Both the position numbers and the translations under genes were made by a program. From assembly GCA_029851415.1 (NCBI GenBank), contig CM056744.1, positions 119,878,838 through 119,942,837 of the forward strand: DNA of 64,000 nucleotides, written 5' to 3'. Below are positions 53,770-64,000 of the stretch, in pieces (within the stretch, counting starts at the first letter, position 1; each line of letters starts with the position of its first letter). The DNA is from Eretmocerus hayati (taxonomy: Eukaryota > Arthropoda > Insecta > Hymenoptera > Aphelinidae). Under the pieces are notes generated by a model. The model saw only the letters and a program-made list of their open reading frames with translations. It was not told the DNA's origin and made no database searches.

Positions 53770-56263
53770 GGAAATATTATTTTTGCGAGCGGTGTTTAGG
53801 GCAAAATTTCAGTTCCATACATGTCAGTTCGTGCATTCGAAAGTCGTTCCCTGGGATACTCAATAACATGACAAAGAGAAAGACATCAAATTATCTGCTT
53901 GAGTGAATGTTTTTGTATGCACATAGAGAAATACGCCAAACAGATCACCTCACAACTTTTCCACATATAACTTCACAAATTCCCATACTTTACAAATTCC
54001 TATTCTCAAGCTTGATTTCATCCATGATTTCAAATGGAAAAATGCTCTGACACTTTTATGACTTATCCAATTTCTTCAATGAATTATATCAATAAAAGAA
54101 CCAAATACGCTGCTAAATGAGATTAGCAGAATGCTTTCTCTTAGCGAAATAGTTTAAGAGGTTCACTGAAACTAATGAGAAATTTGCAAAACTGATCAAA
54201 TTCCAAAATGATGATTGGATTCCCTACAGAATAGTTTTATTTTTTAAATCTAATTTAATTGCATTTCATATCACACTCACGATCCAATGATTGGATCCAA
54301 CCAATCGATGTAGAATGAGGAAAAAGTATCTCTCTAGTCCATTAAAAGGTGGATAGATTAGTTGTAGAGGGCGATATGAGGATAAAATGAATTTTAGCTG
54401 TAATTTTCTTCTAATATTTTGGGTTATTATTACGAGATTCACTTTTAGGGGAATTAAGATGACCTAAACTGGGGTTTTTCATGGAAGATATGTAGTATGG
54501 TTGAGGGGAAATTTTAATATTGTTGGTGTAAGGATTATAAAAATGGAGTATTTTGAAAAAATCTGGATTTTTCAGGAATCAATCGGATTTTGAATGTATT
54601 AAGACGGATTTTGAGAAAATTCGGTATCAACCAATCGATTTAGAACGATGAAAAATGATCAACTTAGTTGAGTAAAATTTGAATAAAGTAGTTTAGGGGG
54701 GAGATATGAGGAAAGTATGAACATTGAAAAAAATATTTTTGTATATTTTCAATTATTTTTTGAGGAAGATAGTTATGGGGTTATGGGCTACCTAAAGTGA
54801 GGTTTTTTTAGCAAAGCGTGTAATTTCGTTAAACCACAATTTCGATAGAATAGGTCTAAACATGCTCAAATTGCTGTTTTTGTTGGAAATTTTGGTTTTT
54901 TAATAAAAATTTACGTTGATGGAGTTTAAATAGAAATTCGGTATTAACCAAAAGATAGATTGAGCCAAAAAAATCATAGCCTAGATAATCAAAATTGGGG
55001 TAAGGTGAAGTTAGAAAGAGATATTTTAGTATGAAAGTACACAATTTCAGCGATTTTACCTCAAAAAACGTTTAAATCAGATTCGATTTGGAGAGGAGAC
55101 CAGACAAATCACTGGTCTCATCTCTGAGTGATTCTCTACAACTTGTAGAAAAGCAAAAATCGATAAAGTGTAGTGTGGAAGAGAAAGCGTGGCGCAAAAA
55201 AAAAAACAACATACATACACACACACACACATACACAGACAAAGGGCCGGAGAGATGAGTCACTGGGGGGGTTTTTGAGGATTATAAGGGGAAAAGTGTT
55301 ACTTACAATCGTTAGATACTGGCGAGAGGAATAAGATGGTTAAAGCACTTTTGTGATAAGATGAATTATGTTGAAGAAAATATTGAGTTGAATGGAAAAA
55401 TTGATCAAAAATTTGCTGTGTCCAAAACAAAGCTTTCTCTTAAGAGAAAGCAATAAGCACTTTCAATTTGTGCTGACGTAGCTAGTACGGTTACGATTTT
55501 TCTAGCCATTCGGCCTCGAGATACGTGATTGGTGGTCCTTCCACCACATGAGGATGTCCGTTGTTTCTCCAATAGATGTAACTGCTCTCAAATACTCATT
55601 CATTCCTTTCATCCAACTTGGTGTACCAAACGTATCAGTTTCCACCCATAGATATTTGGGATTCAACAAATTTCTGGATATCTGACATTTAACTTGAGTT
55701 ATGGACTTAGAAATTATCGACCATCTCTTGTTGGCTACTCAACGTGTTTGAACTCAAGTGGAAATGATATCTTATACATTCAGAGCAACTCTCGCCGAGT
55801 GTCTCGCTCGATGTCGAGGCGAGACCAGACAATAACGAAAAGATAATCAGATTTTCTGACTTTTTCGAGGGCGAGACAATAAGCCACAATTCCTCGTCTC
55901 ATCTCGTCAAGCGGCATGCCTAGTCATTCAGATCCATATGATCAACATTCTAAAAGAAGATAGACTCAGAGAAACTATTATGATACATGACATGAGTGAC
56001 CAAAACTCATTTGGTTTAAATTGGGAGTTTACGCTGGATGTCAGCATGTTCTACATGGCTTCATGAGGAAGCAATATGATCCCGCGATGCGGTCTCGAAC
56101 AAATATGGCGGCATCATACTTTAGGAATATGATCCCACGACCTTTGCCCGCGGTGCGTTCTCGAATCAATATGGCGGCATCCATACCTTTGCAATATGAG
56201 ACCGCAACCTTTTCCCGCGATACATTTAGTCGAGTCAGTAAGCTCCTGATTTTCGTTCACTAA

Positions 56264-57208
56264 CCGGCTAAACTCTTTCGAACCCTCCAGTTTTGGGCTC
56301 AAATGATAGGTGGCACATCCAATAATCAATTTTAACGGTAATATTGTTCAAAAATTGGGGCAAGGCATAAATAAACAATAGAAACATGTATTTTTCCGTA
56401 TTTTTTTCGGTTTTTCCAATATAAGTCGAAGAATATTGGTTTCTCGCGGAAACTTGTTCAGAAGTAATTTGTAGATCTCTGAACGATCTACAAAATTGGT
56501 TCACTTACTTTTTCCCGTCAAATGCATCCTTTTGGAGTTATTCTTGATCAGAGTTATAATCGAATTTGTTTAAATAAATTCGCTAAAATTGTTTATAACG
56601 GGTTCAAATCAATTGAGTAATTGAGTCAATTTTGAAAAGAAAAGGTCTCTCGGGCATTTTTCCTAAATTTGATCGTTTTCGAGTAATGAGAAAAAGCAGA
56701 CTTCGCAACTTCCAAGTCAAAGTGCTGTCATGAAAGCACCGTATTCAGGGTTAGAAGTTACGAAATCTGCTTTTTCTCATCACTCGAAAACGATCAAACT
56801 TAGGAAAAAATACCAAGAGACCTTTTCTTTTCAAAATCGACTCAATTACCTAGCAAAAATAATTTGTACCCGTTATAAACAATTTTGGCAAATTTATTTA
56901 AACAAATTCGACTCTAACTTGAATCAAGATTAACTCCAAAAATACGCATGTTACGGGAAGAAGTGTACGAACGAATCTTGTACACCGTTTAGAGATCTAG
57001 AAATTACTTCTGAACAAGTTTTTTCGAAAAACCAATATTTCCCGACTTATAATGGAAAAACCGAGAAAATGACGGTAAATTGTATGTTTTTATTGTTTAT
57101 TTATGCCTACCCCCAATTTTCGAACAATAATTCTTATCAATATTGATCATTGGGTGTGCTACCTATCATTAGAGCCCAAATTTGGAGGGTTTGGAAGAGT
57201 TCAGCCGG
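56264..57208. repeat. Foldback element nested in the inverted duplication
   Basis: Arms 56264-56735 and 56745-57208 are diverged reverse complements (CCGGCTAAACTCTTTCGAAC against its complement). No frame of note. The loop is only about 10 bp. Confidence 0.78.
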
Positions 57209-57597
57209 TTACTCCTGAAAGGGAGCGTATTTTCGGGGCTTACTCCTTCGACGAAATAAAACGTCAAAAATCTAATATGTTAGTTCCCTGTAATACTTTC
57301 CTTATGTCTTATACATGTGACAATCGCATATACCGTTCTACCCTCGTTCCAAAAGGTTTCTGCATACGTCTATTACATAATATCAAAAGGCGCGGTAACG
57401 ATTTGCTGGCGAGTATAAAAAAAAAGAACTCGCAGCGCTGCCGTGCCTTATATACACCAAGTTAGGGTTTTTTAACCTCTCGCTTTTCCTGAATCTTAGA
57501 TAAGTATGGATTTTAGACGATACTAGCGGGGGTAATGCTCAAAATCCTACAACTTGGTCATAACCCTATCTAAATACTAACTTTTCGTGCCGAGTTA

Positions 57598-58007
57598 GCC
57601 TCTCATTGTGTTTTAAATTCTCGAAATACATCTATTAGATGAGGAGGAACCCGAAAATGAGACCAGGCAATCGTGCTTTTTTCTCAAGCTACCCCAAATT
57701 GAAAACATAATGAAGGAAATTGGTCGCGTAGAACCAGAAATATTGCGAAAACATCCTAGGCGCTCGATTTTGAAGTTCACCGTTCCTCACGCGCCACGAG
57801 CCAACCACAACTAATCTTTGGTGCGGTTCAAAATCGAGCGCCGAGGATTTTTTCGCAATATTTCTGGTTCTACGTGATCAATTTCCTTCATTCTTTTTTT
57901 GATCTGGGGTAGCTTGAGAAAAAAACGCGATTGGCTGGTTTCATTTTCGGGTTCCTCCTCATCTAATCGATGCATTTCGAGTTTTTAATACACAATGAGA
58001 GGCGTGG
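57598..58007. repeat. Foldback element, second, nested in the inverted duplication
   Basis: GCCTCTCATTGTG at the left end matches CACAATGAGAGGC at the right. Arms of about 180 bp include AGAACCAGAAATATTGCGAA and its complement. Confidence 0.78.
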
Positions 58008-59666
58008 CAAAAATTATAAACAATTAGCTCTCAAAAATCGCCTATACAAGATATGATAATGATTCAAACGGGATACTGAAGAGTACACTTCTAGCTATCA
58101 CCCTGATTTTTCCCAAAACACTATCTTTGTTTATAAGATAAGAATTACGGTACAATTGGTATTTGTGAAAGAACTCCCCATTCGTCTGTCCAAATCAGCA
58201 CCACACTACTTTTGCTTTCTCTAAAGAGAAAGCTTTGTTTTCGACACAGCAAATTTTTGATCAATTTTTCCATTCAACCCAATATTTTCTTCAACATAAT
58301 TCATCTTATCAAAAAAGTGCTTTAACCATCTTATTCCTCTCGCCAAAATCTAACGATTGTAAGTAACACTTTTCCCCTTAGAATCCTCAAAAACCCCCCA
58401 GTGACTCATCTCTCCGGCCCTTTGTCTGTGTCTGTGTGTGTGTGTATGTGTGTTGTTTTTTTTGCGCCACGCTTTCTCTTCTACACTCCACTCTATCGAT
58501 TTTTGCTTTTCTACAAGTTGTAGAGAATGTCTCAGAGATGAGACCAGTGATTTGCCTGGTCTCCTCTCCAAATCGAATTTAATTTAAACGTTTTTTGAGG
58601 TAAAATCGCTGAAATTGTGTACTTTCATACTAAAATATCTCTTTCTAACTTCACCTTACCCCAATTTTGATCACCTAGGCTACGGTTTTTTTGGCTCAAT
58701 CTATCTTTTGGTTAATACCGAAATTCCATTCAAACTCCATCAACGTGAATTTTTATAAAAAAACCAAAATTTCCAACAAAAACAGCAATTTGAGCATGTT
58801 TAGACCTATTCTATCGAAATTCTGTTTTAACCAAATTACTCGTTTTGCTAAAAAAACCTCACTCTAGGTAGCCCAAATCCCCATAACTATTTTCCTCAAA
58901 AAAATAACTCAAAATATACAAAAATATTTTTTTCAATATTCATACTTTCCTCATATCTCTCCTCTAAACTACTTTATTCAAATTTTACTCAACTAAGTTG
59001 ATACTTTTTCATCGTGCTAAATCGATTGGTTGATACCGAATTTCCTCAAAATCTGTTTTAATACATTCAAACCCCATTTATTCCCGAAAAATCCAAATTT
59101 TTTCAAAATACTCCATTTTTATAATCCTTACACCAACTATATTAAAATTTCCCCTCAACCGAACTACATATCTTCCATGAAAAACCCTACTTTAGGTCAT
59201 CTTAATTCCCCTAAAAATGAATCTCGTAGTGACAACCCAGAATATTAGAAGAAAATTGCACCTAAAATTCATTTTATCCTCATATCTCCCTCTACAACTA
59301 ATCTATCCACCTTTTAATGTAGTAGAGAGATACTTTTCCCTTATTCTACATCGATTGGTTGGATCCTCATTTGATTCAACTTACCTTCCAATCTGATTAA
59401 AATCTAATTTTACTTCCAAAAATCAAAATTTTCTCCAATAAATTCATTTCAACATCTATGAACCAACTCTACGAGGACTCCGCCTTAACCAAACCAATTT
59501 TTTCCTCGAAAAACTTTAAACTACATCATCTCAATAACCCTAAGATTCTTTCTCAATAAAATAAATCAAAATATACAATTATAATTTTACCTAAAATTAA
59601 TTTTTTACTCTCGATTGAGGCCCGTTTTCCTCAAACACATTATGAATCTCAACAAAAACTAAATCC

Positions 59667-59930
59667 ATGCAAAATTGCTTATTGTATGTAGCTTTCAGCA
59701 GAACCAAAAAAGTGGAAGATCTCTATTTGATTGGGGAAGTGAAGAAAATGAAAACGAGGCAATATATTGAGTCGATCAATTCGAAGATGGAACGATTGAG
59801 AAAGGAAAAAGCATTCATGTTGTGTTTCGAAGACAATATGCCTGAGAGCCATTTAAAGATAATGTGTCAGAACATTAGGTCATTGAAAAAAAATTTCTAT
59901 GATCTGATCAATGATCTGATCAATAATTAA
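59667..59930 (+). pseudogene. Helicase-endonuclease remnant, Helentron type
   Basis: An 87-codon fragment. LLYVAFSRTKKVEDLYLIGE matches the last motif of Pif1-family helicases (usual form YVALSRxxxxxxLYL). After about 35 residues, SHLKIMCQNIRSLKKNF resembles the start of an AP-type endonuclease domain. A Pif1 helicase followed by an endonuclease is the C-terminal order of Helentrons. Both domains are truncated and no Rep or helicase core is nearby, so this is a dead fragment. It occupies the segment unique to the right arm of the inverted duplication. Confidence 0.6.
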
Positions 59931-60672
59931 ATAAAATGATATTGATCATTGGATTGTGAGTGTGATATGAAATGCAATTAAATTAGTTTAAAAATAAAAC
60001 TATTTTGTAGGAATGCCAATCATCATTTTGGAATTTGATCAGTTTTGCAAATTTCTCATTAGTTTCAGTGAACCTCTTAGAATATTTCGCTAAGAGAAAG
60101 CATTCTGCTAATCTCATTTAGCAGCGTATTTCTTACGTATTTTGACCTGCCGAAAACTAACTCGGTATTTTTAGGGAGCTTTGATGCGTGAAATTCTAGT
60201 GAAGAGAAACTGATGACCGATGTGTCAAAGCTCATGTATGGTGCTGTTTGGGACCGACAAATGGGGAGGTCGTTCACACATACCGATTTTAACGTAATTG
60301 GTTGTTTTCTGGAAATGTCCCGTTTTTCCGCTACAATCGGTGTCTTGCATTTTTCAGAGAGCCTCCACTCCACGTGACGGTCAAGTGGACCACGAATCCG
60401 GTCTCTACGTGCAAAATACATCACAAATGATGGTTTGTAGGATGATTCAAATCCCGAGTGCTTCCCTCGTCTCATTCGATCAGTTTGTCAAGTTTGTAAA
60501 AAACATTTAGTTGGGAAAATCTTCACGGCTCTTGCTCCAGCAGGAAACCTCATTTTGACAATCGCAGAAGAATTCTTTCTCTGTCTACGTGCAAAATGTC
60601 AAAAACTGTGGCCCCAAGCGTTCTGCATTTGAAAAATTGCATTCTCCGGACCACCATATTAAAAATTCCTAA

Positions 60673-60824
60673 GGCCCGAATTTACAGTCGTAATCCGAAG
60701 TCTGGATAAGCTAATCCGAGGCGCCACAGTCGCCAAACCTCATAGAATCGCGAACTCGCCACACCGATCGTGGCGCCTCGGATTAGCTTATCCGGACTCC
60801 GGATTACGACCATAATTTCGGGCC
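60673..60824. repeat. PIF/Harbinger-like MITE (152 bp)
   Basis: Starts GGCCCGAATTTACAGTCG and ends in the near-perfect complement. TAA flanks both sides (60670-60672 and 60825-60827), the 3-bp target duplication expected for PIF/Harbinger. Confidence 0.68.
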
Positions 60825-60920
60825 TAAAACACCACGAATCACGTTGTTGTCATCCAATGTAGCTGCAGAGAGATTGACAGGGTTTTCCGCGTCACTTGAC
60901 AACCTCCAAGAATATAGATT

Positions 60921-62996
60921 AGGGCTGCCGCGATAATCGATATTTTATCGATGTCGTCTCGCGATATAGATATTTTCGACAACGACATCGATACGATATG
61001 ACTCAATTATCGTGATCTCGAAATCGACATTAACTTGACGATAAATGTTATCGTTCGACAATTTATCGCGAGATATTGCGATATTGTCGTTATCGATGGT
61101 CATTTTTCCGTCTGTGAGTGGAGATATTCCAAGTCCCCAAGGAATAAATAAGATGCGTTTTGATATCATTAATTCATGGACTAGATAAATCATATTGAAC
61201 AAAAGCGTTGAAAGATCACGAAGTGGAGAATTGATATGCAAAGCACTTTAATCCTTCAATTCACGCATTCACTCTTCGCCCTTACTGAAGATAAAATATT
61301 GCCGTCCGAACAATGCGATTGTATTATTACATGTGCCAATCATATTAGGCTCTCTAATCATCTGATACATTCAACTCACAGCCAACGTGGAAAGGATCGA
61401 ACCTTATGGAAGTCAGCTTTATTTTGTGCCCCTATGAGATCATTTTGGTTTGGATTATCCACTGAATATGATGCATAGTATCTCATTCTGTATATCTGAT
61501 CAAATTTTTTGACAGCATCATCTTTGAGTAATGTGATGTCCCAATGTTCTAATACGTACTTCTACGTTCAACTTAGTTCACCCTGACTAATAAGGGGAGG
61601 ACCAGGCCTTTGGATCACCAATCCTTTCCAAATTTTTTTTTACAGTTTTGTGCCACCTAGAATATGATGAATCCAGAGTAACTCCGTCAAATGAGCCTTC
61701 TGTTCAAAGCTACAAGCAAAAACGTTAGCATTGGCAGTATATCTATATCGATATTTGGGGGTCGAAAGTGTGCCAACCCCAATTCGCATTTCCGAAAGTT
61801 CTAAGATGTATTTTTCGACTTTTCGAAACATATGGAGAATGAATAAACTCGCGCACGTATGTAAATTTTGAAGCAACACACGGACCTGACATTTTGCCAC
61901 TAAAATTGATCTCACGGCCAAGCGGTTTGAGCTATAGTTTTGAGGTTTTGGAATTTCGATTTGACCATCAAATACTTTGAAAGAAACTGACTAAGACCTC
62001 TGTCGTATCGCGATTAAGGGTCGCACTAATACCACACGGACCTGACATAAAAATTTAGCAAAACTGGATTTTTTCCGAAAACTACTCCGCCAAGTGTGGA
62101 TATCTATTTTTTTTTCGAAATTCTGAGGCATGAAAAAGTTGCGACTGACAATTTACTTGAAGAATAAGTTGGTGCAGAGAAGTCTAGGATGAGGCAGATT
62201 CACTTTTATCGAGGAAAACTGAGGGAGTAAAATTTTAGGTAAAATTGCGCCACAAAATGTACGTGCTCAGCGCAGACACAAAAAGTGGTCTTTGGGTTCT
62301 CATAGCAATGGAATTTGGTGCTTAATACCATCAAATTCGATAAGTTTGCCCGCCCAAAACCCGAGCGAGCCTCTCAGTGGTGCTATACACTCACAGAGGT
62401 CGAAAAAATGGAAATCCGCAGCTCACGGATCTGACATTTTGATCCCTTTTTCGATGATAACTTCTTCTGACGACCCTGGATCACCAAACTAACGATTGCG
62501 CCAAAAAGAGCACCAAAAAGACGTCGAAAAAGACCTGTACGAATTATTTCCCAAGCATTTTGAGAGTTCGTACAAGCAGGCACACACTATTTCAAACTTT
62601 CCGCGGAACTACCCATACACGTCACTTTTTAACACGAGCCTATATGGGTAATGCTAATCACAGTGGCTGTATCTTTGGACAAGAGGCCCATTTGACGAAG
62701 TTACTCTGGATTTTTCATATTCTAGGTAGTACCAAACTGTAAAAAAATGTTGGAAAGGATTGGTGATCCAAAGGCCTGATCCTTCCCTTGTAAGTGTCGC
62801 ACTTGCCTGAAAAAATAGAAAAATTGAAGACGATATCGATAATGTCGACGACATTATCGTTCGACATCGACACGACAACGACAATAGATCCACGACATTT
62901 CACGACATCGATAGCGATAGCGATATCATGCTGGAATCACGACATCGACATCGATAATTGTGAAATGTCGTGTCGTCTCGTATCGCGGCAGCCCTA
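60921..62996. mobile_element. hAT-like non-autonomous DNA transposon
   Basis: Termini TAGGGCTGCCGCGAT and ATCGCGGCAGCCCTA are inverted repeats. Subterminal regions are dense in ATCGAT/CGATA words, as in hAT relatives. No transposase frame was found. The flanks share TATAGAT but with a 3-bp shift, so the 8-bp target duplication is not proven. Confidence 0.5.
61588..62795. repeat. Inverted-repeat element nested in the hAT-like element
   Basis: About 150-bp arms (61588-61740 and 62645-62795): AAGGGGAGGACCAGGCCTTT against AAAGGCCTGATCCTTCCCTT. Frames between them show no known domain. Confidence 0.6.
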
Positions 62997-63383
62997 TATT
63001 ATAGATAATCTGTGATTCCAAAAAGAGCTTTGGTTAGTGATACGGTGCAAAGATTGTATATCTGTTTCTAATCTATTGAAACAATTCCAGCATGTAGTCT
63101 ATTTGAAGTTGATCGAGAGATTTGTCGATCAGAGATGATTTCAAATCATAAAGTACCGTGCAAAATTCCTGAACGGTAGTATGAAATCCTCTCTTGCAAA
63201 AACGTCGATTACTCGAGCCCAGATTGATGTAGAGAAATTTTGGAAGAAGGATCTTAAAGATAAGAAAGAATGCTAAATTGTTGTGGCTTTTGATTTCTCT
63301 CTCAGCCCTTCTTGGTACCTCAATAGCTGATGTAATTTCAAGGATTTCGAAAATAAATGTTTTTACTATTTGGGCTGTAACTT

Positions 63384-63700
63384 GGACGAGGATAAAGATA
63401 GAACAATTTTGCAAAAAGCATCTTAAAGAACGGAAAAAATGCCATTCGCAACAATTTTTTGATTATTTTTACGTCGTGCGAATCAGAGTGTGAGAGCTCT
63501 CAAAGTAGCCATATTCTCGGATTTCCAATGAAATACGGGCGAAAACAGCAGAAAATGGCACAATACCACGGTTTTGGCTACTTTGAGGGCTCTCACACTC
63601 TTATTCGCATGACGTAAAGAATAATAAAGAAATCGTTGCAAATGGCATTTTTCGGCTCTTCATGATGCATTTTGCAAAATTGGTCTATCTTTATACGTCC
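63384..63700. repeat. Foldback element
   Basis: Arms 63384-63513 and 63577-63700 pair with few mismatches (GTGTGAGAGCTCTCAAAGTA against TACTTTGAGGGCTCTCACAC). Confidence 0.75.
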
Positions 63701-63797
63701 ATACGTAGAATCAGGGTGTTTCTAGGCGTCCTCGCTATGCGAGGACACCTGGAAACAAGCTGTTTCTGTGTACAGACGTATAAAACTGCATACGCGT

Positions 63798-63901
63798 TTC
63801 GTGCGGAAACATTTTTTCTTCGGGAAAACGAAGCTGGACGTTGTTTACGCCCACGTCCAGCCCGGTTTCCCGAAGGGAAAAATGTTTCCAGCACTCGATG
63901 C
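63798..63901. repeat. Short palindrome
   Basis: GGAAACATTTTTTCTTCGGG pairs with CCCGAAGGGAAAAATGTTTCC around a central GGACGT..ACGTCC hairpin. Confidence 0.65.
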
Positions 63902-64000
63902 GTAATGTACTATTATCCGCGTTCAAATTAGAGCCCATATAGTAAAAACGATTTTTTTCCAAAATCCTTGAAATAAGATCAGCTATTTGAGGAACCAACA

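Larger units (their letters stand above)
54103..60132. repeat. 6-kb inverted duplication, arms about 1.35 and 1.9 kb
   Basis: 54103-55452 is matched in reverse complement by 58217-60132. The right arm has about 570 bp (about 59370-59940) not present in the left, and that segment holds the helicase-endonuclease remnant. Both inner ends carry the small palindrome GCTTTCTCT..AGAGAAAGC. Divergence between arms is visible throughout, so it is not recent. Confidence 0.85.

Noticed and set aside
60911..63006. Exact 8-bp hAT target duplication
   Set aside because: The shared TATAGAT is offset by 3 bp on the right, so it is not a clean duplication.

Overview
The window looks like a repeat-dense stretch of an arthropod, most likely insect, nuclear genome. 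I saw no ordinary conserved host gene, no rRNA or tRNA gene, and no CRISPR array. The reasons are an errantivirus-type LTR element with a furin-cleaved fusion-protein Env, a primer site that fits insect tRNA-Gly, a DIRS element, many short-intron genes with GT-AG signals, and dense foldback/MITE repeats.

The core is a three-level nest. (1) An old repeat with inverted arms (about 388-810 and 37523-37900) was hit by (2) a 4.86 kb DIRS-like tyrosine-recombinase retroelement (811-5661 plus 37517-37522; all ORFs intact, minus strand). That element was hit in its right terminal repeat by (3) a giant LTR element at 5662-37512 (31,851 bp, minus strand). Its 484-bp LTRs appear identical and are flanked by a TTAT duplication. 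The sites before both insertions can be read from other copies in this window.

In its own orientation the giant element runs: 5' LTR (37512-37029), tRNA-Gly primer site, a long Gag with two zinc knuckles, a -1 frameshift site, and a 2003-residue Pol (protease, RT, RNase H, long disordered linker, OTU-like protease domain, integrase). Then come about 18 kb of cargo, a fusion-type Env, and the 3' LTR (6145-5662). Most cargo genes point the opposite way (plus strand), carry 74-83 bp introns, and some have their own poly(A) signals. They are a small membrane protein (9056-9373), a basic/acidic protein with a Cys pair motif (9966-11347), a KDM4-like but catalytically empty JmjC protein with zinc fingers (15611-18596), and two tandem SIAH-like RING proteins (21851-23705 and 24678-26637). 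One cargo gene lies in element sense: a PPP1R15/GADD34-like PP1-binding protein (20978-19694). Two tandem arrays (78-bp and 190-bp units) also sit in the cargo.

Taken together the element encodes the normal retroviral set plus a kit aimed, by inference, at host ubiquitin (OTU, two RING proteins), chromatin (JmjC-ZnF) and translational shut-off (PP1/eIF2alpha). Such a kit is more familiar from large DNA viruses than from retroelements. A 15-bp motif occurs three times in the same orientation: against the 3' LTR and upstream of each RING gene.

The right part (38-64 kb) has no recognisable intact gene. It holds a 4.5 kb CCCGT-rich minisatellite with higher-order structure (40643-45111), a run of foldback and TIR elements (50.9-53.8 kb), a 6 kb inverted duplication with a helicase-endonuclease remnant of Helentron type (54103-60132), a PIF/Harbinger-like MITE, and a hAT-like non-autonomous element. 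All functional calls come from reading motifs by eye; no database search was possible.
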